A DNA stretch of 64,000 nt from Rhizomys pruinosus (GCA_009823505.1 VZQC01001599.1:1-64000), one strand, 5' to 3'. Positions 23,091 through 34,341 are shown, numbered from the stretch's first letter. The notes: generated from the letters alone by a model not told the origin. Numbers and translations are program-made.

Positions 23091-23095
23091 GCATC
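23091..23095. repeat. Target-site duplication, left
   Basis: 'gcatc' immediately before the MaLR 5' LTR, repeated at 25181-25185 after the 3' LTR. The interrupted L1 sequence reads through 'tttttagcatccctt' when the element is removed, as seen intact at about 1690 in L1-A. Confidence 0.93.
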
Positions 23096-23452
23096 TGTGG
23101 TGGTTTGAATGAGTGTCCCCCATAGGCTGTAAGTATTCAGACATTTGTCTCCAGTTGGTGGCACTGTTTTTGGAGGTCTTAGAAGGTGTGGCCTTGCTAG
23201 AGGAAGTACGTTATTGGGGGCAGGCTTAGTGAGTTTAACGAGCCTCGTGGTCTACAGTTGCTCTCTCTGCTTCCTGTGCTCTTTTCGAGATGTGACCCTC
23301 AGCTTGCTGCTCCACATCCAGCCGCCATGCCTCCCGCCACAATGGACTCTAATTCCCTGGAACTGTCAATCGTAAGCTCAAATAAACTCTTCCTTTTATA
23401 AATTCCTTTGGTCGTGGTGTTTTATCACAGCAACAGAAAAGTGACTGATACA
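23096..23452 (+). mobile_element. MaLR 5' LTR
   Basis: 357 bp with TG...CA ends and polyadenylation signal in 'ctcaaataaactcttcc' near 23380. Nearly identical in layout to 24822-25180, 34470-34796 and the minus-strand copies at 18495-18720 and 41921-42284. Confidence 0.93.
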
Positions 23453-23458
23453 GTTATT

Positions 23459-23475
23459 TGGTACCAGAGAGTGGG
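23459..23475 (+). promoter_or_regulatory. Primer-binding site (Leu tRNA-like)
   Basis: 'tggtaccagagagtggg' seven bases after the 5' LTR. It closely matches the complement of a leucine tRNA 3' end (TGGTACCAGGAGTGGG) apart from the 'gaga' segment. Leu priming defines ERV-L and is used by MaLRs. Confidence 0.75.
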
Positions 23476-23706
23476 CTGTTGGCTGTGAAAAACCTGACCA
23501 TGTGGATGTTTGGAGAAATGTGGAAGACTGGAACTTTGGGCTAGAAAAGCTGTTGACTACTGTAAGCAGAGCTTAACAGGCCATTCTAGTAGAAGCCTGG
23601 AAGAAAGCATGGCTGCAAAAAATGTAGTTCCAGAGGAAAATAGAGACTTAGGCAACAACTGGGATATTTTGATAGTCTGGCAGCAGTTTGCCCGCAGCCC
23701 AAATGC

Positions 23707-24638
23707 TTGCCTGATGCTAAGTTGAAAAGCAATGGACTAATGTCTTTGGTGGATGATATTTCAAGACAGGCTAACATAGAAATGGTGGCATGGCTTTTAA
23801 TGGGGAATATTGTGCAGATCTACAGTGAAGAAGAGCAGATGGGGCAGAAAGAAATGCAAAATGTACAGTCTGGATCTGAAAACTGCACTAGGAAGATTAA
23901 AGATGGGGCTAAGCCATGTGAAGGAGAGGCTCCCTTTCATAAGGAGACTAAAGTGATTAAGGAAGGGCCTCGAGATTTACAAGTAAACAACAGAAATAGT
24001 ATCTTCAGGGCAAGACCACACCCAGCTAATCCTCAAACTTTTGAAGGGAAAATACTGAAAGGGTTTTCTGCTCCAAGTTCAGGGCAGAGAAAAGTTGCAA
24101 ATGTGGTTGAAATAGGCCAGGGTCCATCCCAAACTTGCAGCCAAACTTGGCAGTTTCATTCACGTGGTGCTGGCTTTAGAGGCATGAAGTTTGCAATATT
24201 GAAGGGGTCTTCAGTTCTTCCTCCACGGTTTCAGAGAGCTGCCAAGGTCAGGCAGAACACAGCAGGGGTGTCCCTGCATAAAGAATGCCCTGATAGGCAT
24301 TGCATGAAGCTGTGAATGTGAAGTCTGTTTGGCAGCAGAGACCCCAAGAAGACATTCGAGATGCCAGACCTGTGAGATAATTGCCAAGGAGAGCTGCATA
24401 CAGGGAGTAGTACCAGCCTAAGAAAGAGATGTATGTTGCAAGCAAAGCTGGAAGAGCTGAGCCATCTAAGCCCTTTGGAAGTCAAGTCCCAGAAGTTGCA
24501 CATGGAGCTACTGGACTTGGAGTTTGCCCTGCTGGTTTTTGGTCTTGTTTTGGTCCAGTATTTCCTCACTATGCCTCTATTCCTCCCTTTTGGAATGGGA
24601 ATGTGTATTCAGGTCCACTGTACATTGGGAGTATGTAA
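23707..24638 (+). pseudogene. MaLR internal reading frame (gag-like), copy 2
   Basis: Open from 23707 to 24315 (202 codons from MPDAKLKSNGLMSLVDD). It then loses frame through a one-base deletion relative to copy 1 near 24300, reaches the shared TAG ('gggagtagtaccag') near 24413, and is open again at 24429-24638 (69 codons ending in ...VYSGPLYIGSM). Alignment by eye with the minus-strand copy gives one ancestral frame of at least about 290 codons, a TAG, then about 70 more codons. The product is unknown beyond gag-like by position. The MPDAKLK start is not necessarily the original one, because the frame in copy 1 begins further upstream (NVVPEEN). Confidence 0.7.
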
Positions 24639-24821
24639 TTTGTCTTTTGATTTTACAGGAGCTTACAGTTTAGGAGATTGGCCTGAGTCTCAGAAGAGAC
24701 TTTGGACTGTAGACTTTTGAATGCCATTGAAACTGGTAAAGGCTATGGGGACTTTTAAGGTTGGACTAAATGCATTTTGCATTTTATATGGTCAGGAGCC
24801 TGTGGGGGCCAGGGAGTGGAA

Positions 24822-25180
24822 TGTGGTGGTTTGAATGAGTGTCCCCCATAGGCTGTAAGTATTCAGACATTTGTCTCCAGTTGGTGGCGCTGTTTTTGGA
24901 GGTCTTAGAAGGTGTGACCGTGCTGGGGGAGGTATGTCATTGGGGGCAGGCTTAGTGAGTTTAACAAGCCTTGTGGTCTCCAGCCGCTCTCTCTCTGCTT
25001 CCTGTGCTCATTGCAAGATGTGACCCTCGGCTTGCTGCTCCAGCTCCAGCCACCATGCCTCCTGCCACAATGGACACTAATTCCCTGGAACCATCAATTG
25101 TAAGCTCAAATAAACTCTTCCTTTTATAAGTTCCTTTGGTCATGGTGTTTTATCACAGCAACAGAAAAGTGACTAATACA
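24822..25180 (+). mobile_element. MaLR 3' LTR
   Basis: 359 bp, TG...CA, preceded by a purine-rich tract at 24803-24821 and followed by the target duplication 'gcatc' at 25181-25185. Confidence 0.93.
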
Positions 25181-26182
25181 GCATCCCTTAAGTAAACTCT
25201 CATATCATCTGCAAAAAAGGGACAGTTTAACTTCCTCTTTTCTGATTAGAACTACTTTAATTTCCTTCTCTTGTCTTATTGCCCTAACAAGAATTTCAAG
25301 CACTATGTTGTAGAGGAGTGGCAATAATGATTGTGTGGTTTTTGCCTTTCAGTCCATTTCTGTGCTTTATGATATTTATTTACACATATTTTGAACCATC
25401 TCTGCATCTCTAGTATGAATCCAACTCAATCATGATGGATGATCTTTTTCATGTGGGTCTGTATTCGATTTGTAAGTATTTTGTTGAGAATTTTTGCATC
25501 TATGTTCATTAATGGGATTGGTCTATAACTTTCTTTTTTGGTTATATCTTTGCCTGGTTTTGGCAATATAGTGATCCTGACTTCAAAGAAGGAACTTGGG
25601 AGAATTCCCTCTGTCTGTATCCTTCTGAACAGTTTGAGTAGTAATGGTTGTAGGACCTCTTTAAATGTTTTATAGATTTCTGCTGTAAAACCATGTGGGC
25701 CTGGGCTTTGTTTAGTTGGGAGATTTTTTATTACATCTTCAATTTTGTCAAATATTATGGCTCTGTTTATACTGTCAATCTCTTCATGGTTAAGCTTTGT
25801 TGGTTCTCAGGATTTCAGATGTTCATCCATTTTTCTTACTTTTTCAAATTTAGTGGAGTATAGGTTTTTTAACTATTCTCATATGATTGTCTGGATCTTT
25901 TTCTGTTGTGATGTTTCCCCTTTCATCATGAATACTACTGATTTGGAGTTGCTCTTTCTTTCTTTTGGTTAACTGGGCTAGAGGTCTGTCTATTTTGTTT
26001 ATCTTTTCAAAGAACCAGCTTTTGGATTTCTATGTATTATTTTCTTTGTTTCTATTTCACTGATTTTTACTCTGATTTTTGTTATTTCTTCCTGTCTGTT
26101 CAGTTTAGGGTTCATTTGTTCTTTTCTCTCAAATGTTTTTAGCTGAAGTGTTAGATAGTTTATCTGTTCCTTTTCTGATTTT

Positions 26183-26407
26183 CTTAAAGATTTTTATTTT
26201 TATTTTCATGTACATGAATGTACTGTCTGCAGGTAGGTTTGTGCACCCATGTCATGCAATGCTGAGGAAGTCAGAAGAGGGCAACCGATTCCCCTGGACC
26301 TGGAGTTAAAGCTGGTTCTCAGCCACCATGTGGGTGCTGGGGATTGAACCCAGGTCCTCTGCAAGAGCAGTTGGCGCTCTTAACTGCTAGGCCATCTCTC
26401 CAGCCCC
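26183..26407 (-). mobile_element. B2 SINE in L1-D ORF2
   Basis: Minus-strand B2 with head 'gccatctctccagcccc' at 26391-26407. It is flanked by a 9-bp duplication 'tctgatttt' at 26174-26182 and 26408-26416. It lacks the 'ttctcctggaattgg' duplication seen in some other B2s. Confidence 0.93.
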
Positions 26408-27429
26408 TCTGATTTTTTTTTAATGTGGGCACTTAAGGCTATAAACTTTCCTCTTAGAACTGCTTTTAAAGCATCCCACAGGTTTTGTTGTGTTGTACTC
26501 TCTTTTTTGTTCAGTTCCATGAATACTTTTATTTCACTCTTTATTTCTTCCCTGACCTATTCATTATTCAGGATTGTGTTGTTTAGTCTCCATGTGTTCT
26601 TGTAGCTAGTAGGACTTATTCTGGTGTTCTTATTGAGCTTTATTGCACTGTGGTGTGATGGAATGCATGGAGTAATTTTAATCCTTTTGTATTTGTGGAG
26701 GTTTTTGCTGTGTCCCAGTATGTGGTCAGTTTGGGAGAATGTTCCATGAGGTGCTGAGTAGAAAGTATATTCTCTGATGTTTAGGTGGAATATTTTATAG
26801 CTATCTGTGAGGTCCATTTGGTGTATTATATTCTGATGTCTCTCCGTTTATTTTTTGTCCTGTTAATCTATCTAAGGGGCATAGTGGGGTGAAGCCCCCA
26901 CTATTAATATGCTAGGATTAATCTGTGTCTTTAGATCCTACAAAGTAGTGTTTATAAAGTTAAGTGCACCAGAGTTTGGCACATAAGCATTTAGGATTGT
27001 GAAGTCTTCATGGTTAATTGGTCCTTTGACAAGGATGTAATGGCCCTCTTTGTCTCTTCTGATTAATTTTACTTTGAGATCTATTTTGTCTGATATTAGA
27101 ATAGCCACTTCTGTTGTTTCTTGGTACCATTGCCTTGGAATATTTTTTCCATTCTTTCACTCTAAAGTGGTTTCTGCCCTTGAAGGTAAGATGGGTTTCT
27201 TGTAGGCACCATATAGAAGTATTCTGTCCCCTAATCCATTCTCCCAGTCTATATCCTTTGGGGAATTTAGACCATTAATATTTAAGGTTATTACTGAGAG
27301 ATGTGTGTTGCTTCTTTTCACCTTATTTTTTTGTTTGCATTTTTGGTCTAGGTTTGTATTTACTGTTATGCTTTTGTTAATTTCTTTCTTTAATTGCTTA
27401 GGGATAGTTGCTCCTTCCCTCTCTTCTTT

Positions 27430-28523
27430 GGATTGCTTCGAGGATTTTCTGTAATGTTGGTGTTTTACACATGCATTCTTTCATCTTGTTCATGTCATGA
27501 AAGATTTTTCTTTATCCTTCAACTATAACTGACATTTTGCCTGGGAATAGTACTCTGGGTTGGCGTCTAAAGACATTTCGCACTTGGAATACTTTGGTCC
27601 ACATTCTCCTGGCTTTCATAGTTTTTGCTGAGAAGTCAGCTGTGATTCTGATGGGTTTCCCTTTACATGTAATTTGTTGTTTTTCTCTTGTGGCTTTCAG
27701 TATTTTCTCTTTGTTTTGAGCATCTAGTGTTTTAACTATGATATGGCATGGGGAATTTTTTTCTGGTCTTGTCTATTTAGTGTTCTATGTGCTTCTTGTG
27801 TTTGTCTTTTTTCAGTTTGGGGAAATTTTCTTCTATTATCCTGCTGAAGATCTGGTCAATAGTTCTGTCTTAGGATTCTTCTCCTTCCTTTATCCCTATG
27901 ATGCAAAAGTTGGGTCTTTTCATAGTGTCCAACATTTCCTGGTTGTTCCACTCTTGTATTTTTTTTAAATTTTTCATAATCTTTACTTGAGCATTCTAGT
28001 TGCTCTGTGTTATCCTGCAGGTCTGATATTCTTTTTCTGCTTCTTCCATTCTGCTTCTGATGCTTTTTCCCATCCTTTCCTGTTGATTGGATAAATGTTC
28101 AATTTCCTTTTTCATTTCATCCTGTGATTTCTTTAGTATTTCCACTTCCTTCTGGAGCCTGTCATTCTCATCTTGTAGCTCCTTGGTTCATTGGTCAGTT
28201 TCTTTTTTCATTTCAACCTGGGATCTTTTCAGCATTTCCACTTCCTTCCAGAGTTTGTCATTTTCTCCCTTTTGTTCTTTTCAATGTTTGTCATTGTCTC
28301 CCTCTAGCTCCTTCTTGAGTTTTTCATTTTCTCCCTTTAGTTCTCTGATTTGTTCTTTATATTCTTTGATTTCTTTGAATATGTCTACAATTATTCTTCT
28401 AAGGTCCATGTCATGGTTTCCTTCCAGGGAGATCTCATTGTAGGAATCTTCTATGTGGTTGGTAGAGTTTGGTGTGGATTTATTATGAGTTTTTCCCATG
28501 TTTTTTCTTTGTGTCTTTGGCAT
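27430..28523 (-). pseudogene. L1-D ORF1 relic
   Basis: ORF1p binds L1 RNA as a trimer through a coiled coil and C-terminal domains. The minus strand starts at 28523 (MPKTQRKNMGKTHNKS). Lys/Glu-rich heptad sequence follows (FKEIKEYKEQIRELKGENEK) through about 28080, then the C-terminal domain to about 27430. The first 80 codons are open; later breaks interrupt it. The start is chosen because it aligns with the ORF1 start in L1-C (MPGARRRDNMGK). Confidence 0.8.
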
Positions 28524-28935
28524 ATGGATTTTTTTTGTTTCTTTGTTTGTTTGGATTCTGGTGCCTCAATGTTGGCTGCATGGACTAATAATCACTAGCA
28601 CTGCACCTGCCAAATCCTCTACACTACAGCTCTACTAGGTTGGGGGCAGGGGTTGTGTTGCAAATTTGGCTGGTACCCTGTTGGCCTGCTGTCTGTGAGT
28701 CTAACTCCCCCCATGCTGCACACTGGAACTGGAAGGTTGGAGCTTTCCAGGTGATACCAAGCTTCCATGGGCTGGGGGGGGCGGTTGTGCAGAGCACCAA
28801 GACAGATGGGCCTCACCTGGGCACAAGCTGGTGTTGTGCAGGCCGCAAGTGTATGTCCACTCATGTCACGTGCTGGGTGCATGCTGGTGTTGTGTTGTCT
28901 GTGCATCTAACTCCATGTACACCGCACACTGGAAA
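28524..28935 (-). promoter_or_regulatory. L1-D 5'UTR with two monomer-like repeats
   Basis: GC-richer segment upstream of ORF1. A block with 'gtctgtg..tctaactcc' and 'gcacactggaa' occurs at 28691-28730 and again at 28897-28935, spacing 206 bp. L1 promoters in mouse are built from monomers of about this length. The second unit is truncated at the element's 5' end. Confidence 0.65.
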
Positions 28936-30473
28936 ATATTTTTTAGGTTGAAAATAGACATCTCAATTGCCAAAGTTCACGCTGCTTACTGTTTCTTTTG
29001 GTGACCATAAACAACAGATTTTGAAAGCTTATTGGATATTAAGGGTTGACTATGATTTGTACCTGGTACCCATGCAGGAGTTTAAGATCCAAAGTCATGT
29101 AAATGCTATTAAGAGAGTAGAAATTTAATTCCACTGTGATGTTTAGATCTAGGCCTTGGGAAGTGATTAGAGTACTTAAAGTTATTAAGTTAGGACGCCA
29201 AAATTGAATGCTGGTGACTTCGAAAGTAAAGTAACACTGATATGCATGTGTTCATTAAAATATGATATAGCCCCAGGGCCCTTCAAACCCCTAAACCAAG
29301 CTGGTTGGGCCTCTGTAATTATGAACCAAAATAAGCATCTTTTCATTATAGAGTGACATGAAAATTTTGTTACTGAAGCAAAAGGCTGGCTGATACAGCA
29401 AACACTCTCTACTTTCTCAAGCTTAGCTCTCCTATCATGTCTTTCTTCTTTTCATATATTCCTATTTCCCTCCCACCATCTCCTAAACCAGATGCCAGAT
29501 GCTTGGACAGCAGAGTTCCCAGTCCCTTTCACTAACTGTCAAAACAAAATGAGATGAAATTTTCCTTGCATGTTGCTTCTACCTAAAGCTTAACTGAGTG
29601 AATGTGGAAAGAAAAAAAAAAGAGGGAGGAAGGGAGAGGAAATTTTTCTAAGAATTTGAACACATTTTGCTTTGAGATTCAGTGCATGAAGTTTTTAATA
29701 TTCAGTATCCTAAGGTGTTTTCTTCATTTCCAAAGAAATAACTCTTGCAAGTTCAGAGTTTATTTTTAAGCTACTCTTTTTCCAAGTCAGTGGAATAAAA
29801 TTGCCATATCTTTCAGTAATATAAAATAATTTTACAGTTCAGCACATGAAAAACAGCCCCTATCAAATGCCAGAGTAACCCATTCACTTTATTACCAAAA
29901 CCTTGAGCTTAAATCAGAATATCATTGAATGGTGAAAAAACAGATTTTGCATTTCTAGTTCTGGCATGTCTTCCCATCAACAAGTGTTGAGGTTAAAGGA
30001 AAATTAATCTGGTGCCATATTGAAAATATTTCTAAGGCCTAGTATAGACTTGTTTTCCTGAAAATATTGTTTGAGGAAAACTCCTTAGGGGGATCATTAT
30101 CTGTCTAATGCCTTTATGAGAAGAAATATTTAGTGAATTATGTGCAGGTTCAATAAGCTAAGTAATAAAAGAGAATTTTTGAATAGAACAAAGTTGTTTA
30201 AGCCTTGCATGCTGATAGTAGCTTAAACCAGCTATCCTCCAAGTCCTAACAAGTAGAAACCATAGTTCTTCTCTATTTGAATACTACTGTCTGTCAGAAT
30301 ACTTCTATCTGTCCAGTATTCAGGGACCAAGTTCACTTTATGAAAAAATATAGAACTGAGAAGTGAAGTATGAAATTCACAAAACTTCAATAAAATATTT
30401 TAAAAAAGAAAAAATGTAGTAATAATGTATTTTAAATTTTTATTTTTAACAGATATTTTTAACAGATAATTCT
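28936..30473. other. Unannotated DNA, possible old LTR at about 29130-29400
   Basis: Mostly no recognisable feature. Bases 29130-29400 ('ccttgggaagtgattagag', 'gaaccaaaataagcatc', ending 'aaggctggctgatacagc') have the layout of an old MLT1-like LTR, but too diverged to be sure. Confidence 0.45.
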
Positions 30474-30692
30474 TTTTTATTTATTATTTTTTATGTGTAT
30501 GAGTGTACTGTCTGCATGTAGGTTTGTGCACCCATGTCGTGCAATGCCACAGAGGCCAGAAGAGGGCGTTGGATCCCTCTGGAACTGGAGTCAAAGACAG
30601 TTCTTAGCCACCATGTGGGTGCTGGGAATCGAACCCAGGTCCTCTGCAAGAGCAGTCGACACTCTTAACTGCTGAGCCATCTCTCTAGGCCC
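30474..30692 (-). mobile_element. B2 SINE
   Basis: Minus-strand B2, flanked by 'taacagataattct' (about 30460-30473) and 'ttaacatataattct' (30693-30707), a slightly decayed target duplication. It carries 'ccagaagagggcg', resembling the CTCF core reported in rodent B2s. Confidence 0.93.
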
Positions 30693-30718
30693 TTAACATA
30701 TAATTCTAACCCTCATCT

Positions 30719-30721
<3 letters not shown>

Positions 30722-30755
<34 letters not shown>
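30722..30755. repeat. (CA)n microsatellite
   Basis: About 17 CA units. Confidence 0.97.
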
Positions 30756-30757
<2 letters not shown>

Positions 30758-31743
30758 TAGTAGTGTATAGCCTATATATCACCAAATAATGAAAGGAATT
30801 GAATTTTAGACCATTTTCTCAAGTCAATAAAATTTTTTCTTCTATTGTTCCTAAATCAAAAAACAAATAAATACGCAGTAAATAATATTAGTAAAATACC
30901 AAGACAGATAAAGAGAAAGAAAGGGACTAAAAAGCAGATTTAGGGTCTGAAGTTCACCCAGCATATCTATGTCAGGCAGTGTGCTACATGTTGATAGACT
31001 GTGTTCTTTAAAACTGACTGCCCAAGGAATAGTTTGTGATCTTAAGTTAAATTGTGACTGGAGAAGGGCATTCCTACATCTCTTCCTAGGGCTGAAGAGA
31101 AAGATTTTTAGCTATATAAAGGAAGCCCCACATCTCTCTTTGAGATCCGGTTGTATATTTACCACTTTTTTCCGACAAAGTCATGAACAGTGGATGCCAA
31201 ATAATTGAAAGATGATCAAAGTGTGGACAGTTTATAACTGTAATGTTCATTAATTTTGTAATAAATTGTGACTCAGTATTAAACATTAAAGCCTTTAATA
31301 AATGCAAGCTCTTATTAGCATATATTAAGTATTATTGGTTAGAATACATATAAACTTATTCATTTTAAAATTAGTTGTCAAACCACTTTATACAATTAAG
31401 TATAATTAATGAAGAGAGATTTCAGAGGTTGTTCTAAAATCCCTTTACTCTTTTTTAAAATGTTATTAAGGAAACTGTGTGAAATTAAGGTTGTTACATA
31501 ACCTGTAAGCACAGCTCAACTATTGGGGAGGAAGAATGATTTGCATAACTGCATTTTGTTATTCACCTATTCCTAAACAGAGCATCATTCCTGCCTTGTG
31601 AGTTAAGAAATAAGTGGTGCACCCTAAATTGGAAATCTACCAATTCTAAGGTCTTTGGAGACAGGATTGATGTCTCTTTAACCTTTCCATTTTTATGTTA
31701 GAAACATAGAAAAACACACTTCTGTCTTTCCACAACATCAGAT
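30756..31743. other. Unannotated DNA
   Basis: No gene or transposon recognised; short AT-rich frames only. Confidence 0.6.
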
Positions 31744-32139
31744 TGTGCTGGTTAGTTTTTGTCAAGTTGACACACCCTAGAAACAACTGGGAAAAGGAAA
31801 ACTCAACTGAGACTCTTCCTCTATCAGACTGGCTTTGTCCATGTCTGTGAGATATGCGCTTAATCGCTAAAGGTTGTAGGAGGGCCCAGCTCATTGTAGG
31901 AGGTGCCATCTCTGAAGGGGGGATTCAACTCTATAAGAAAGGTCATTGAGTAAGCCAGAGAAGTAAGCCGGTAAGCACCTTATGGTCTCTGCTTCAGCTT
32001 CTGCCTCCAGGTTCTTGCCTTGAGATCCTACCTCTCTTCCCTCAGTGAAGTGTAAAGTGAAATGAATCTCTAAAAATAACAAACCTCCTCTAGGTTAGTT
32101 TTGGTCAGTGTTTTATCATAGCAATAAAAACCAAAGACA
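31744..32139 (+). mobile_element. MT-type MaLR solo LTR
   Basis: About 396 bp beginning 'tgtgctggttagtttttgtc' and 'aagttgacacaccctagaaa', with 'gagggcccagctcattgtag', 'tataagaaagg' and end 'accaaagaca'. This is the MTD-like layout. Flanks 'cagat' (31739-31743) and 'cagac' (32140-32144) fit a 5-bp target duplication with one change. The internal region is absent, so it is a solo LTR from recombination. Confidence 0.87.
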
Positions 32140-32379
32140 CAGACTTTAGTGAATAATAATGTATAATGGCATAAGGTATAATGGTTTCAATAGCAGTATA
32201 TGGCAGATAATTCCATGTCTAGGTAACCTGGCTAAAGCAAAAACAGGTGCTTTTATTTCAAGTTTAACCAATATTAATTATCAGACATCACATACCACAC
32301 AGTAAAAATTTAGTTGTGTGTGGTGATGGGGGGTGCTTACAGAAGGAATACAAAGGGTTAAAGAAAGCCTGGGCTCTGG
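32140..32379. other. Unannotated DNA
   Basis: No feature recognised between the MT LTR and the ARMC1 pseudogene. Confidence 0.55.
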
Positions 32380-33052
32380 GGCTCCTTGAATCAGGTGAGC
32401 TTGGAGAGGTGGCAGTTCAGGACAGCTGTGCCCACCGGTTGTAGGCTGCGTGGGTGCGGCTCTGATGCTATGGCAGGCTCAGGACTCTTGGAGTTCTGGA
32501 GGAATTTAAGAAGATATTATTCATGTGTATAGCATAGAAGATGAATTCTTCTTCCTCCACCATGAATGAAGAGCCTGATGCTCTGTCAGTAGTTAACCAG
32601 CTTCGGGATTTAGCAGCAGATCCGTTAAATAGAAGAGCCATCATCCAGGATCAAGGATGTCTGCCTGGCCTTATTTTATTCATGGACCATCCCAACTCCC
32701 CTGTTGTCCACTAAGCTTTGCTTGCTCTCCGATATTTGGCAGAATGTCGTGAGAACAGAGAAAAGACGAAAGAAGAACTGGCTATGATGCTAAGCTTGCA
32801 AAATATTATACAGAAGACTACAACTAAGGAGAAACAAAACTTCCGGCCTCTGAAATCTATGACATTGTTCAGTCCTCCAGTTTGGCTGATGGTGATAGTT
32901 TTAATGAAATGAATTCACATAGAAGGAAAGCTTAGTTTTTTCTGGGAACTACAAACAAACATGCCAAAACAGCGGTTTTGCACATAGATGGTCTTGACGA
33001 TACGTCTCAGAAAAATCTGTGTGAATAGGCGTTGTTAAAAATTAAAGGTGTT
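32380..33052 (+). pseudogene. ARMC1: ARMC1 processed pseudogene, 3'-truncated by B1
   Basis: ARMC1 is an armadillo-repeat protein linked to mitochondria. The copy has no introns: the start at 32541 ([20 protein letters not shown]) runs through the armadillo region ([19 protein letters not shown]). It contains an in-frame TAA near 32713 where the parent has Ser, a frameshift near 32830, another stop near 32935, and ends at ...ALLKIKGV where a B1 starts at 33053. About 150 bp upstream may be 5'UTR. The remaining coding sequence and the poly(A) are missing. Identification rests on remembered ARMC1 sequence and long colinear identity. Not expected to be functional. Confidence 0.9.
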
Positions 33053-33195
33053 AGCCGGGCGTGGTGGTGCACGCCTTTAATCCTAGCACTTGGGAGGCAG
33101 AGGCAGGCGGATCTTTGTGAGTTCAAGGCCAGCCTGGTCTAAAGAGTGAATTCCAGGACAGCTGGGGCTACAGGGAGACCCTGACTCAAAAAGAC
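33053..33195 (+). mobile_element. B1 SINE
   Basis: Full plus-strand B1 from 'gccgggcgtggtggtgcac' to 'gactcaaaaagac'. It interrupts the ARMC1 pseudogene. Its tail is followed by a pentanucleotide run and a B2 tail. Confidence 0.95.
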
Positions 33196-33196
33196 C

Positions 33197-33300
33197 AAAA
33201 TAAAATAAAATAAAATAAAATAAAATAAAATAAAATAAAATAAAATAAACTTACATGCAGAAAGTACATTCATACACATAAAATAAATAAATAAATAGTA
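33197..33300 (+). repeat. (TAAAA)n run plus B2 3'-tail fragment
   Basis: About ten 'taaaa' units (33200-33249), then 'cttacatgcagaaagtacat' and 'tcatacacataaaataaat', which match the 3' end of the B2s here. The B2 head is absent, so the B1 is fused to a B2 tail. Confidence 0.8.
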
Positions 33301-33566
33301 TATGTAAAATAATATAAACAAAAAGCAACTGAGCATGAAGAAATTGTTACAGCAAATGAAATTTGAAATGAAAGATATGAAATGCACAGCATTTTATTTT
33401 GTACTTAAATACATGCAGAACAGAAATGCACTGGTGACATCTGATAATCAATACAACCTTGCCCTGAAGTCATATACAGCTATAATCTGAGAAATTGATT
33501 AAATGGAACATTTATATTAGAAGGAATTTGAGCAACAAACTGGCAAAAAATGTTTTAATGCATTTT

Positions 33567-33815
33567 TTTTAATTTTTTTACTTTTTAATTTTATTTTTGT
33601 ATGTGTATGAGTGTACTGTCTGCATGTAGGTTTGTGCACCCATGTCGTGCAATGCCGTGGAGGTCAGAAGAGGGTGTCAGATTCCCCTGGAGCTGGAGTT
33701 CTCCGGAATTGGAATTACAGACAGTTCTTAGGCGCCATGTGGGTGCTGGAAATCAAACCCGGGTCCTCTGCAAGAGCAGTCAGCACTCTTAACCTCTAGG
33801 CCATCTCTCCAGCCC
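33567..33815 (-). mobile_element. B2 SINE
   Basis: Minus-strand B2 with perfect 13-bp target duplication 'ttaatgcattttt' at 33554-33566 and 33816-33828. Confidence 0.95.
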
Positions 33816-33828
33816 TTAATGCATTTTT

Positions 33829-34338
33829 ATAACAAGGAATTCTCACATTAAGGGCTATTTTTCATAGCCAGTTTTATCAAGTAATGTAAGGGAAGAAAAA
33901 AAATATATATATGTATAATTTTGGATGCCCCGTCATTGTAGCTTTTGCAGTCACCACAATTGAATATGATACCATAACTTGAAGGAAATTCTTCCAGAAA
34001 TCCTTTTAAGTGGACACTAATTAGAAAATTCAGTGAACAGAGAAAGGCTGTGAATAATATGCATTTCAACATTTTGTTCCAGAGCCTGACCTTAAATTAC
34101 AAAGAGGAAACATGATCCAGCACAGTGCCTGCATTCAGTTCTGAATTGTGAAGTGCTGGTGCTAGTTAGAGCCAGAGAAAATGCTGAGCTCATGATGAGA
34201 CTTTCATAAAAAGTGAAAACTCCAGGAAATAATCTCCACACACATGGCTCCAGGGAGGAGTTCCCAGAGAGGTCATTCAATCCCAGGTAGTCAGCCCTAA
34301 ACACATACATACAGGAGTAACCCTAAACATTCCTATGT

Positions 34339-34341
<3 letters not shown>
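33829..34341. other. Unannotated DNA
   Basis: No gene or transposon recognised. Confidence 0.55.

Larger units (their letters stand above)
23096..25180 (+). mobile_element. Complete MaLR provirus inserted in L1-D
   Basis: Two direct LTRs (23096-23452, 24822-25180; 357 and 359 bp), both starting 'tgtggtggtttgaatgag' and ending in TACA, flank a 1369-bp internal region. A 5-bp target duplication 'gcatc' matches the ERVL/MaLR class. There is a leucine-tRNA-like primer site after the 5' LTR and a purine-rich 'gggggccagggagtggaa' before the 3' LTR. No pol is encoded, so it depended on another element, presumably ERV-L. The family resembles ORR1. Confidence 0.93.
21085..28935 (-). mobile_element. 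LINE-1 (L1-D), nearly full-length with monomeric 5'UTR
   Basis: Minus-strand L1. The 3'UTR is at about 21085-21455 and the ORF2 C-terminus from 21457. ORF2 is split by a MaLR provirus (23096-25180), with RT at about 25190-25960. The endonuclease is at 26817-26557 (MDLTDSYKIFHLNIREYTFY) and ORF2 begins near 27300. ORF1 runs to its start at 28523, with the 5'UTR at 28524-28935. A B2 interrupts ORF2 at 26183-26407. Near 25320, some 200 or more bp of RT sequence present in L1-A are missing, and the catalytic FADD region carries a frameshift. Net of insertions the element is about 5.5 kb, so most of a full L1, but inactive. Confidence 0.88.

Noticed and set aside
23096..25180. Two direct repeats first considered a hAT-type DNA transposon pair
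   Set aside because: TG...CA ends, 5-bp target duplication, Leu-type primer site and purine tract show LTRs of one MaLR provirus.
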